NCBI RefSeq assembly: GCF_009498035.1
Contig: NZ_CP034550.1
Span: forward strand, 1,054,001 to 1,118,000
Length of the DNA stretch: 64,000 bases
Source of the DNA: Saccharothrix syringae
GTDB taxonomy: Bacteria; Actinomycetota; Actinomycetes; Mycobacteriales; Pseudonocardiaceae
Direction: 5' to 3'
Of the stretch, positions 30,154 to 38,041 are shown in pieces. How positions within the stretch are numbered: the stretch's first letter is position 1; each line of letters starts with the position of its first letter. A model generated the notes under the pieces. The model was not told the origin of the DNA and ran no database searches. It saw only the letters and a list, made by a program, of their open reading frames with translations. Made by a program: the position numbers and the translations under genes.

Positions 30154-30258
30154 GTGTGCTGCTCCTTCGCTGGCGGCGGTGTGATGGTCACGGCGTGACA
30201 GGAGCATGAACGCTCCAGTAGGCCGAGCAATGCAAGCGTTGCGGCCAAAGAACTTTCG

Positions 30259-30501
30259 TCAGTCCAGAGAGGACCTGCCACGCCTGATCGGCGAACGCGG
30301 AGAACGTGCCGGGCGGGCACCGGCCTGGGCGATCGCGGTCAGGTCGGCGGGGGAGAACCGCAGGTGCTTGCCGAGGAAGGTGCACGGGATCTCCCGCCGT
30401 CCGGCCCTGCGGCGAAGCCACGACTCGCGCACGGCCAGCAGGGCCGCCGCTTCAGCCGGGGTGTGCAGCAGGCGGTGGGGGTCGGGATCTGGTCGGGACA
30501 C
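30259..30501 (-). CDS. Excisionase-like HTH protein (Xis)
   Basis: 80 residues. The N-terminal half, HTPAEAAALLAVRESWLRRR, then REIPCTFLGKHLRFSPADL, is the MerR-like winged HTH of actinobacterial excisionases. It precedes the integrase gene on the same strand, the usual order in integrative elements. The tail is disordered and basic. Confidence 0.78.
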   Translation of the reverse strand: MSRPDPDPHRLLHTPAEAAALLAVRESWLRRRAGRREIPCTFLGKHLRFSPADLTAIAQAGARPARSPRSPIRRGRSSLD

Positions 30502-30738
30502 GGAGCCCTCCGGAGGAGAACGAGTGCGGTAGACACTCCAGAACTCCGAAATAAGGGCCGCATAGGGACACGCGCCGACCGAATTCCTCGACAGCTTTCA
30601 CCGAACGGGTGACACAGGCAGACTGACCGGGCAGGCACCAAACTCTTACCAAACTGGCACCGCGCCCTATAACCGCTGCTCAGGGGCTTGATGACGCGCG
30701 AGGAGATGTTCGGCAACGCCGTCTCTCGCCGACATAGC

Positions 30739-31359
30739 TCAGGTCTCGATGCGTCGACGAAACCGGCCGAGGTCCAGGCCCCACGGCTCGGTGCTGGAGG
30801 GGTCCTTCGATCGGCCGCCGTGGTGGTAGGCGTACCAGTCGTCCTCGATCGGGGTCAGGATCAGACCCTCGTCGTCCCAGCGGTCGCCGGGGGAGTGTCC
30901 GGGGCACCACATCAGTCCTGCCTCGCGGGTAGTGGCGGGGTCGCGCGTCCCCATCGTCGTGCACCCCTGCCAGCGGCCGAGGTACTCGAACGAGTACAGA
31001 CCAACCGACCACGGCGGGTAGGTCGGGCCCTCGGTGGCCAGTCGCTCCAGGGCTGGCCGGTGCAGCGCGAACACCAGCCGCCCGACCACGTCCCCCGACG
31101 CCACGGCCCAACTGGTCGCGAAGACGACCGGTACCACGAGCAGCGGCCACAACGCACGAGCGCCCGCTTGCGGAGATCGGGCCAGCTTCGTGACGCGCAG
31201 TGCGCCCGCCGCCCAGACCACGCCGACCGCGAACCAGGCGACGAACGCGGCCGTCAGGGGCAGGAAATACCCTCCCGGCGCGCTGACGCCGTCGAACAGC
31301 AGGCACACCGGCACCATCGTCGCGGCCACCGGCCACCACACCCACTTGCGCCTCGACAT
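30739..31359 (-). CDS. Membrane protein of unknown function
   Basis: 206 residues from ATG 31359, preceded by GAGGGGGCG. Three hydrophobic segments in the first 105 residues (about 5-25, 30-52, 65-85), then a soluble domain with three Trp/Cys-containing stretches such as LYSFEYLGRWQGC and MWCPGHSPGDRW. I recognise no family. The upstream 341 bases hold an iteron-like repeat, and the gene is on the same strand as the regulator group beyond it. Confidence 0.6.
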   Translation of the reverse strand: MSRRKWVWWPVAATMVPVCLLFDGVSAPGGYFLPLTAAFVAWFAVGVVWAAGALRVTKLARSPQAGARALWPLLVVPVVFATSWAVASGDVVGRLVFALHRPALERLATEGPTYPPWSVGLYSFEYLGRWQGCTTMGTRDPATTREAGLMWCPGHSPGDRWDDEGLILTPIEDDWYAYHHGGRSKDPSSTEPWGLDLGRFRRRIET

Positions 31360-31531
31360 CGCCGCCCCCTCGGTCGTAGCTGAGGACGCCCGACGGACCC
31401 ATCGGTTCCTGAAGGACGCTTCCGATCCCGGCTGACTGACCTTCAGACGTCGGGACAGGCGCATGCTTGGGCACGGCGACAAGCCCGACCAGCCCCGCCA
31501 CATGCCTGCCGCCCGCGCCCCGATGTTGCCT

Positions 31532-31553
31532 ACTCGCTTTTCGGCAAGCGAGT
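31532..31553. repeat. Short perfect hairpin
   Basis: ACTCGCTT / AAGCGAGT, an 8-bp stem (31532-31539 with 31546-31553) with loop TTCGGC. It lies between two minus-strand genes, about 75 bases from the iteron-like array. No T-run follows on either strand, so a terminator role is doubtful. Confidence 0.5.
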
Positions 31554-31628
31554 CTGGGATACCAGCGGATCCCCCTGTACCCCTTCTGACCTGCTTTTAC
31601 CTCTACCGCAGGGGGTGGCGCTCTAACA

Positions 31629-31676
31629 TGAGCCCCAATCTGATCCCCCATATGACCCCCCATATGAGCCCCCAAC
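31629..31676. repeat. Four tandem 12-bp iteron-like repeats
   Basis: Units at 31629, 31641, 31653 and 31665: TGAGCCCCAATC, TGATCCCCCATA, TGACCCCCCATA, TGAGCCCCCAAC. Consensus TGANCCCCCAWA. Direct spacing of 12 bp is like plasmid iterons or a cooperative repressor site. On the plus strand the array could also encode a short peptide of M-x-P-x repeats from ATG 31628 to the TGA at 31682-31684. Confidence 0.75.
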
Positions 31677-31700
31677 GGAAGTGACCGTACGGAGACCTGA

Positions 31701-32687
31701 TCAAGGTTCAACCGGTGGTGTCGTGTCCCAGACGTGGACTCTCGTGGTGACCTTGAGCGGCTTGTCGGCCGGCCCTTTGATGTGGGCGGGCACGATCCGC
31801 TCCTCGTGCTCGCAGCCACCCTCGGCGTGGATCCCGGGGTTGAGACAGGTGTTGCGCCGATAGGGACGCACGGGCCACCGGCTGTTCCACCGCGGAGCGT
31901 CCCGTTCGCCCGGCGCAGCGTCCTGCCGACGGGCATGGACGCGGACCAACCGAACAGTACCTCCATCCTCGACACCTGCACGCTGGTCCCGCTTGCGCCC
32001 ATGCCGGGAACGGGGGAGTTCCTCAATGCCGACGAGCTTGGCGCCGCTGCTCTGCTTCATGAGCTGCCAGGCGGTGTAGACGACGTGCTCCCACCTCTTA
32101 CCGAACACTGACCGCAGAGGCACCGAAGGCTGACCGAACGGCAGTACCGACTCCCCGAGCGGCGTGAGCCGTGGTGACCAGTAGGTCAGCCATACACCGT
32201 CGAACTCCGGGTGCAGCGGTACCTCGCCACCGGCCGTGTTCGACCTCCAGGTGATCAGACCGGACCCATCGTCAAGATCGAGGTGCTGCGGCGTCCACCG
32301 CGACCAGGACACAGCCATGGCCGGCTCACCGCCTTGCCCGCCAACCGACTCGGCGAACACCATCAACCCCGCCTCGGCAGGCATCCGACGCGCCATGACC
32401 GGCTCCCGAGACGGGCGGTCCGCAGCAGCCAGCGTCAACGCGGTCATGTCCCGGTCGACCCAGTAGAGCTGCGCCTCGCCCAAGCGGCGTGCCTCACGAC
32501 GAGCCATGAGCAGCGCACCGGTGACAGCGCCCGCCCGCCGAACCTCGGGCGGTCCGTTCAGCCGCGGTATGACCGCGCTCTTACCCGCCGCAAGGCGACG
32601 CACCAGCTCATGACCGCATGCGGGGGTCATGATGTGCTCGCGCATCCGTAGCCGCAGATCAGGCAACTCAGCGGGGTCGGCGATCAC
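31701..32687 (-). CDS. Hypothetical protein of an actinobacterial integrative element
   Basis: 328 residues, GTG start overlapping the stop codon of the small XRE gene as GTGA. The C-terminal 60 residues (RWPVRPYRRNTCLNPG, then VPAHIKGPADKPLK) have the pattern of an end region that I associate with many actinobacterial mobile-element proteins. The rest has no known motif. Its place after XRE and zinc-protein genes fits a regulatory or replication block of such an element. Confidence 0.6.
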   Translation of the reverse strand: MIADPAELPDLRLRMREHIMTPACGHELVRRLAAGKSAVIPRLNGPPEVRRAGAVTGALLMARREARRLGEAQLYWVDRDMTALTLAAADRPSREPVMARRMPAEAGLMVFAESVGGQGGEPAMAVSWSRWTPQHLDLDDGSGLITWRSNTAGGEVPLHPEFDGVWLTYWSPRLTPLGESVLPFGQPSVPLRSVFGKRWEHVVYTAWQLMKQSSGAKLVGIEELPRSRHGRKRDQRAGVEDGGTVRLVRVHARRQDAAPGERDAPRWNSRWPVRPYRRNTCLNPGIHAEGGCEHEERIVPAHIKGPADKPLKVTTRVHVWDTTPPVEP

Positions 32688-32926
32688 GAGCCACCCCGCC
32701 GTCGAGCAACCGGAACGACCTCGAAGAGGTCGTCGAACTGCCCGTCCAGTGCGGTCAGCGCACCACCGATGAACGCAGGTCCCGGCTGAAGCTCACCCCT
32801 GATCACCCGGGTCACGGTGGAGCGGTTGACGCCCATCGCCCGTGCCAAGGCGTAATCGGAGTGCAGGCGCGCCGAACGCGCCGCCTGGACGAACTCGAAC
32901 GTACGCAACTTGATGGTGTGCGACAT
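32684..32926 (-). CDS. Small XRE-type HTH protein, copy A
   Basis: 80 residues from ATG 32926. The HTH is YALARAMGVNRSTVTRVIRG and the C-terminus QFDDLFEVVP. A paralogue with the same layout lies at 37495-37746. Likely a DNA-binding regulator. It is coupled to the downstream hypothetical gene by a 4-bp overlap. Confidence 0.78.
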   Translation of the reverse strand: MSHTIKLRTFEFVQAARSARLHSDYALARAMGVNRSTVTRVIRGELQPGPAFIGGALTALDGQFDDLFEVVPVARRRGGS

Positions 32927-32933
32927 CGCAGCC

Positions 32934-33209
32934 CTACACCTGGTGCTGCGCTGTCTTCGAACGGACACCTCGGGAACCGGAAGCGGCACCCTCCTGCCGC
33001 GGGAACGGCAGGATGCCCTCAGCAGCCCGCCACGCCGCATCGCAGTCAGAACAGGTGGGCCAACACCACTCCAACTTCGTCGGCCGAGCAGCCGGGACGA
33101 CCAGCTCCACGCCACACAACGTGGCGGCCTGCTCAAGCGCCACCAGGTCCGCGTTGACGGCGTGGCGTCGACCGTCGTGGGGAAGCCAGCGGAATGGGCG
33201 CAGTGCCAT
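32934..33209 (-). CDS. Small zinc-finger-like protein paired with XRE regulator
   Basis: 91 residues from ATG 33209, which overlaps the stop codon of the XRE gene by one base. FRWLPHDGRRHAV at the start and WPTCSDCDAAW in the second half match a small protein often encoded after XRE/DUF5753 genes in Pseudonocardiaceae. The CxxC plus an upstream Cys (LCGVEL) and His could bind zinc. Function unknown. Confidence 0.72.
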   Translation of the reverse strand: MALRPFRWLPHDGRRHAVNADLVALEQAATLCGVELVVPAARPTKLEWCWPTCSDCDAAWRAAEGILPFPRQEGAASGSRGVRSKTAQHQV

Positions 33210-34063
33210 CAGCAGCCCTTCCGGTCGTAGACCTCGGCCCACCGGGCAAAGACCTCCCGGGACTGCTCAACGCTCAACGCCACCCGCTCCACCTGCCGCA
33301 TCTTGGCCTTGCAGAGGGCAACGACCCGCGGATCGTCATGGAAGACGGTGGCGGCGTCGGTCTCGACGTAGACCACCGGCCTGACCGGCGCTGCGAAGGT
33401 CAACAACCCGGCCGGCCCCCGCAGCGCGGCATCCGCCACGGCCGAGAACGGCACCAGGCGCGGCCTCGTCCTTTCCCGACCGTGCATCGCCGTCAGGCGC
33501 AGCATCTGCTCGCGCATGACCTGCCGACCACCCACCACCAGCCGCAGAGCAGCCTCGTGGACGTAGAGGACAACCTCCGGCCCACCAGGCCGACGCAGCA
33601 CGTCCTGCCGCGACAGCCGCGCCTCGACCACCGCCTCATCACCGCCGAGAGCACGGGCGTACTCCTCGGTCTGCGCCAGGCTGGGAATGGTCAACGGCTC
33701 ATAGGCCGCTACGGTCAAGGCCATCTGCTCATGCAACGACAGCGCCAACAGCGAATCGGGAACGCCGCCGTGCAAGCGCAGGAAACTGCCGGTGTCAGGC
33801 TCGTTGGCGATGGCCATGACGCGCTCCCGCGTGGCCTTGTCCGCCCCGCAACGCCCCAGCAGCGTGCCGATCTCCCACGCACTGGTTCCGCGGCTACCGG
33901 TCTCCAGCTTGCTCAGCTTGCCCAACGACCAGCCCAACGCCTCGCACACGAACGGCGACGACATCTGCGCCCGGTGCCGTACCCGGCGCAACTCCTCCCC
34001 CAACTCCCGACTCCGAGCCGAGCTCAACCGGACTGGCGACTTCTCCTCAACAATGGTCTCCAT
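33209..34063 (-). CDS. XRE-family regulator with DUF5753-like domain
   Basis: 284 residues from ATG 34063 with GAAGGGAAGCC before it. The N-terminal HTH (about 16-75) has the family pattern LGEELRRVRHRAQMSS and LGWSLGKLSKLETG. The C-terminal 180 residues fit DUF5753: ANEPDTGSFLRL, YEPLTIPSLAQTEEYARA and the MHGRERTRPRLVPF stretch. Such proteins are paired with small DUF397 or zinc proteins in actinobacterial development and mobile elements. It is divergent from the SLOG gene; tandem GATGACATCC repeats between them may be its site. Confidence 0.88.
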   Translation of the reverse strand: METIVEEKSPVRLSSARSRELGEELRRVRHRAQMSSPFVCEALGWSLGKLSKLETGSRGTSAWEIGTLLGRCGADKATRERVMAIANEPDTGSFLRLHGGVPDSLLALSLHEQMALTVAAYEPLTIPSLAQTEEYARALGGDEAVVEARLSRQDVLRRPGGPEVVLYVHEAALRLVVGGRQVMREQMLRLTAMHGRERTRPRLVPFSAVADAALRGPAGLLTFAAPVRPVVYVETDAATVFHDDPRVVALCKAKMRQVERVALSVEQSREVFARWAEVYDRKGC

Positions 34064-34127
34064 GGCTTCCCTTCGGCACAGGAACGGCTTGCCGAGCCAT
34101 GAGATCGTTCGAACCACATACACGACA

Positions 34128-34147
34128 GATGACATCCGATGACATCC
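34128..34147. promoter_or_regulatory. Two tandem GATGACATCC repeats in divergent promoter region
   Basis: Perfect 10-bp direct repeats, 34128-34137 and 34138-34147, lie between the divergent XRE (start 34063) and SLOG (start 34165) genes, 17 bases from the latter's start. One helical turn of spacing suits a protein binding one DNA face. Confidence 0.55.
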
Positions 34148-34164
34148 CGGAAAGGGCAGACCGA

Positions 34165-34620
34165 ATGATCCGCAACATCACCATCACCGGAACACGAGCC
34201 GTCGACGCCAACGACACCGACCGCCTCAACGCACTCTTCAACGACTACCTAGCACCGTTCGCCACCGCGCACTTCTACATAGGCGGTGCCGCCGGCATCG
34301 ACACCGCCACCCTCAACTGGCTGGCAGACCACACCTCGGCGCTGCTGACCATCGTCGTCCCGCGCACCGTCGCCGACCAGCCGGAAGCGGCTTCGTCATC
34401 GATCACTTTGTGGCGTGCACGCAACAGACTGACCGAAGTCGTCGAACTAACCGCACCCGTACTCGACACCGCGGCCTACCATGCCCGCAACCGCTACATG
34501 GTCGACCGGAGCGAGTTCGTCATCGGCTTCCCCCAAGGCGTCGACCAGACCTCCGGCACCTGGTACACCCTCAACTATGCATCCGATCGGGGAAAACCAC
34601 GATTGGTGGTACCCGTCTAA
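34165..34620 (+). CDS. SLOG/DprA-like nucleotide-binding protein
   Basis: 151 residues from ATG 34165, preceded by GGAAAGGGCAG; an upstream ATG at 34129 falls in the repeat. The Rossmann-like pattern ITGTRAV near the start, HFYIGGAAGIDTATLNWLA and VDRSEFVIGFP resembles SLOG/DprA-type domains that bind nucleotides or DNA. SLOG proteins often sense signalling nucleotides in conflict systems. Here it heads an operon with an XRE-TPR gene and a NUDIX gene. Confidence 0.65.
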   Translation: MIRNITITGTRAVDANDTDRLNALFNDYLAPFATAHFYIGGAAGIDTATLNWLADHTSALLTIVVPRTVADQPEAASSSITLWRARNRLTEVVELTAPVLDTAAYHARNRYMVDRSEFVIGFPQGVDQTSGTWYTLNYASDRGKPRLVVPV

Positions 34621-34646
34621 CGCGGAATGAATGCTGTAATGCCCCC

Positions 34647-35930
34647 ATGACCACCGCGGAAGGTGAACTCGGAGCCGCCACCCTGCGCAGGCTGCGCGAA
34701 TCACGCGGCTGGTCCTGGGCAGACCTGGCCCGGGTCCTACGCGACACCGCCCGCACCCTAGGCATGGCCTCCCCGAGCAACCTCCCAGTAGCCAGCATCC
34801 AACGCACCGTCGCCCGCTGGGAGAGCCCAACCGACCGCACCAAGCCCGGCGACCGCTACCAGTACCTCCTCGCACGCATCTACGCGAAGACCCCCACCGG
34901 ATCCTGGGCACTCGGCCCCGATTCGGACTTCACCACCCTCCTGGACGCGCTCCGCCACTTCGGCACCTCGCCCCAACGCATCGACCGACTCGTCGACTCC
35001 ACCACCCACGCCCGTACCGCACCCTCACCCACCCCCGCACGCCCCACCGAAGACCTGATCGACCACTTGGCCGTCACAGTCGTCAACCTCAACCACCAGG
35101 TCGGCTCTATCCCGTTCGTCCGCCTGCAACTCCAACTCGCCCCAGTCCTCAACACCTGCCGCAAGCTGCTCGCGCAGCCCAGCCCCACCACCGAACTGCT
35201 GACCACAGCCACCAACGCCTACGCCCTGGCCGCCCGCCTGGCCTTCGAAACCCGCGACGACGAGACCGCGATGGCGCTCTACCAAGACGCCGAAGCCACC
35301 GCCGCACGCCTACCCGACCACAGCCACCTGGCAGCGGTGCGCACCAGCCACACCATGGTCACCCTGCACGCCACCAACAACCCCACCACCGCCCTCCCAC
35401 TGGCCCGCGCCGCCACCCACGACGCCCACCGAGGCCCCAGCCACGCCATCCGAGCCAGAGCCCACGCCATCCACGCCGAAGTCCAAGCCCGCGCGGGCAA
35501 CGCCACCGCCGCAGCCACCGCCCTCGACCGAGCATGGAAAACCGTCGAGCAACTCTCGACAGACGACCCCTTCGCTGCCTTCAACGCCGACCGCGTCAGC
35601 GGCTTCGAAGGTCTGTGCGCCCTCTACAGCGGCCAAGCGCACCGCGCCAACGACCTGCTCACCCGCTCCCTCACCAGCCTCACCGGCCCACGCGACGCCG
35701 TCCAACGAGGCATCGGCACCACCGACCTCGCCCTGGCCCGCCTCGGCCTCGGTGATGTGACAGCCTGCGTCGCCCACCTCCACGAGGCAGTGGACATCAC
35801 CGCCAACACCGGAGGCCGAGTAACAGCTCAGCGCATCCGCCGCGCACGCGGCCACCTACGCCCATGGCGCACCGAAGCCTTCGTCGCCGAACTGGACGAC
35901 CACATCCACGACACCCTGATAGGCCGGTGA
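34647..35930 (+). CDS. XRE-type HTH/TPR regulator
   Basis: 427 residues from ATG 34647. The first 70 residues contain a degenerate HTH (LRESRGWSWADLARVL, then IQRTVARWES). The remaining 330 residues are helical and rich in Ala/Thr, in the manner of tetratricopeptide repeats. It lies 26 bp after the SLOG gene. It may bind the product or substrate of its neighbours, but no ligand can be named. Confidence 0.75.
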   Translation: MTTAEGELGAATLRRLRESRGWSWADLARVLRDTARTLGMASPSNLPVASIQRTVARWESPTDRTKPGDRYQYLLARIYAKTPTGSWALGPDSDFTTLLDALRHFGTSPQRIDRLVDSTTHARTAPSPTPARPTEDLIDHLAVTVVNLNHQVGSIPFVRLQLQLAPVLNTCRKLLAQPSPTTELLTTATNAYALAARLAFETRDDETAMALYQDAEATAARLPDHSHLAAVRTSHTMVTLHATNNPTTALPLARAATHDAHRGPSHAIRARAHAIHAEVQARAGNATAAATALDRAWKTVEQLSTDDPFAAFNADRVSGFEGLCALYSGQAHRANDLLTRSLTSLTGPRDAVQRGIGTTDLALARLGLGDVTACVAHLHEAVDITANTGGRVTAQRIRRARGHLRPWRTEAFVAELDDHIHDTLIGR

Positions 35931-35932
35931 TC

Positions 35933-36400
35933 ATGCCTGCGGACGTCGATCACTTCGCAACCCCACGGATGGCCGCTGGAGCCCTGTTCGTCGACGACCG
36001 AGACCGCATCCTGCTGGTGCACAAGTCCTACAGCAACGGCTGGGACATCCCCGGCGGCTACGTAGACATCGGAGAGTCTCCAGCAGCGGCCTGCCGACGG
36101 GAACTACGGGAGGAACTGGGCCTCGACCGCGAGCCGCAACGCCTGCTCGTCGTGGACTGGGCACCTAACGACGGCGAGGGTGACAAGGTGCTCTGGCTGT
36201 TCGACTGCGGAACGCTCGGAGACGACGAACAGCGGATCATCCTGGACGACTCCGAATTGGACCGCTGGGAATGGGTTCTGATGAGCGAGATTGACGACTA
36301 TGTCATCCCCCGGCTCAGTCGTAGACTAACCCACGCCCATAGCGCATACGTCCACGGGAGTCCGGTTTACCTGGAGCAGGGACGACCGCCTGTTCAATGA
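35933..36400 (+). CDS. NUDIX hydrolase
   Basis: 155 residues from ATG 35933; GTG 35927, overlapping the previous stop codon, is also possible. The NUDIX box is complete: G42, E48, R56-E57, E60-E61 and G63 within GGYVDIGESPAAACRRELR and the following EELG. It would hydrolyse a nucleoside diphosphate derivative. Its place after a SLOG and XRE-TPR pair suggests turnover of a signal nucleotide, which is inference. Confidence 0.88.
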   Translation: MPADVDHFATPRMAAGALFVDDRDRILLVHKSYSNGWDIPGGYVDIGESPAAACRRELREELGLDREPQRLLVVDWAPNDGEGDKVLWLFDCGTLGDDEQRIILDDSELDRWEWVLMSEIDDYVIPRLSRRLTHAHSAYVHGSPVYLEQGRPPVQ

Positions 36401-36767
36401 CACTTGGCGGCATCCCGAAAATTATCGAAATAAAAGTGTTCGGTTGCCTACCTGGTGGCGTAGCGGACGTACGGGGCCCGGAAGTAGCCGCGGACGATGT
36501 GCAGCTGGCGCTGGCGGCGGCGTGGGAAGCGCCGGGTCTCATGAGTAAGGCGGTCGACGTTGTCCACCAAGCGTGTACCAGCGCAGCGTCGGTGGTCGCC
36601 TCCTCGACGGGGCGAAGGAATGGACTGGTGACCTGCTGCTGATCGACCGGATCGGCGAAGTGTCCATCCACCCAGATCGCGCCCGGGACAACGGGCCAGC
36701 CCAGTTCGGCATAGTGCAGAGCAGCCTGCAAGGTGGACGACTGCACGTCCGGCGTACGGCTCGACAC
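36315..36767 (-). pseudogene. Degenerate prim-pol-like gene fragment
   Basis: From GTG 36767 about 70 residues match the N-terminal pattern of actinobacterial 'bifunctional DNA primase/polymerase' proteins: LQAALHYAELGWPVVPGAIW and HAWWTTSTALLMRPG. After about 36545 the frame turns into Ser/Ala-rich sequence of unlike composition and overlaps the NUDIX gene, so the rest is probably frameshifted or lost. An alternative frame there gives a short RRFPRRRQRQLHIVRG end. Confidence 0.45.
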
Positions 36768-36782
36768 GGGCGTCCTCCTCGA

Positions 36783-37415
36783 TCACGTGAGCAGGGTGGT
36801 CTGTTGCAGTTCCCGGACCAGGTGCGAGGCGAGGACCCACGGCAGCAGGGGGTCGTCGAACCTAACCAGCACCGAATGACTTGACTTGAGGGCTCCGATC
36901 GGGGACCGGACCCAGAGCGTCCCGTGGACTCCTGCCAAGGGGGCGTGACCGACCCGCACCAAGGCGTGGGTTTTCCTCAGAGCAGGGCAGGAACGGATGG
37001 ACAAGGTGGCGCAGCCAGCGCAGACGGGCGGTTCGGTGCAGCCCATGCGGTTGGGCCAGTCCGGCCAGTCGGTGCGGTGGTCTTGGAGGAGCCAGAGCGT
37101 CCCTTCGTCGTTGGTGTCGGCGGTGGTGCCGCAGACCTGGCAGAGCAGGTTCCGCATGGCGTGACGCTGACGAGCGGCGTGGACGGCGCCGAACCTCGGT
37201 TTGCCGTGACCGCGGGCGTTCCGCGCACGAGCGAGCAAGATGCCTCGTTCGTCGCGGTCACCAGCAATCTCGTTGCGGTAGGCGATCCCGCAGTTGCCCG
37301 GAAGGGCAACCAGGTCGGTCGCGGTGGGGGACTCTTCTGCTGACCAGGCGGTGACGTACGGGACGAGCAGGGAGCTGTCGCGCTGCGGTGTCGCCTGTGG
37401 CGTGGCTGTTGTCAC
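36783..37415 (-). CDS. Hypothetical protein with cysteine clusters
   Basis: 210 residues from GTG 37415. The middle has LLCQVCGTTAD, then CTEPPVCAGCATLSIRSCP, two cysteine-rich clusters that suggest zinc binding. The end has WVLASHLVRELQQT. I recognise no family. The pattern of LVxYVTxWS near the start and a cysteine-rich middle recurs in actinobacterial element-borne proteins. It is preceded by the small XRE copy B on the same strand. Confidence 0.6.
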   Translation of the reverse strand: MTTATPQATPQRDSSLLVPYVTAWSAEESPTATDLVALPGNCGIAYRNEIAGDRDERGILLARARNARGHGKPRFGAVHAARQRHAMRNLLCQVCGTTADTNDEGTLWLLQDHRTDWPDWPNRMGCTEPPVCAGCATLSIRSCPALRKTHALVRVGHAPLAGVHGTLWVRSPIGALKSSHSVLVRFDDPLLPWVLASHLVRELQQTTLLT

Positions 37416-37494
37416 GAGTTTTCCCAACAGTGAGGCTGCGATAGATCGCAGGTAGGTCTGTTCGCGAGCCCGTACGCCATTTGACCGGTTCCGG

Positions 37495-37746
37495 TCACTG
37501 CGCACGGTGTAGAGGTACGACTTCGAACAGGTCGTCGAACTGCATCGGGGCCAGCGCCACCAGCGTCCCTGCGATGAAGGCCGGGCCGGGATGGAGGATG
37601 CCCCGTGAAACCCGTATGACCGTGGAGCGGTGGATGCCCATCGCCCGAGCGAGGGCATAGTCGGACCGAAATCCGGCAAGCCGCACGGCCTTGGTGAAGG
37701 AGTCGATGCGCAACCGGACGGTGTGCGGCAGGCCCGGCTTCATCAC
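37495..37746 (-). CDS. Small XRE-type HTH protein, copy B
   Basis: 83 residues. Same layout as the protein at 32684: YALARAMGIHRSTVIRVSRG, then FIAGTLVALAPMQFDDLFEVVP. The two are about 60 percent alike by eye. It probably regulates its own unit; the two copies may cross-talk. Confidence 0.75.
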   Translation of the reverse strand: MMKPGLPHTVRLRIDSFTKAVRLAGFRSDYALARAMGIHRSTVIRVSRGILHPGPAFIAGTLVALAPMQFDDLFEVVPLHRAQ

Positions 37747-38041
37747 CGCGTCCTACGGGTACAAAACGTTGCGGGTAGACAACATGGCTACAAACTCCTC
37801 AGACCAGTGCGGTGGTTAGCGGCCTGAACGCCGGACAGCACGTCCCCGTCGGAAAGATCGCCAGGGGTGGTTCCATCAGGGGCTTGCCCGGTGTTCACAC
37901 TGGGCCCAAGATTGGAATCCCACTGGGGCGGTCACCAGTGCAGTAATGTGCCACAACACGGCCAGCATGGTGTGGAGTTAGGCTTGACCAGCGACGATGG
38001 GTGCTGCGGAACGCGGCCATTTAATGCCAGGAGGTCACCCG

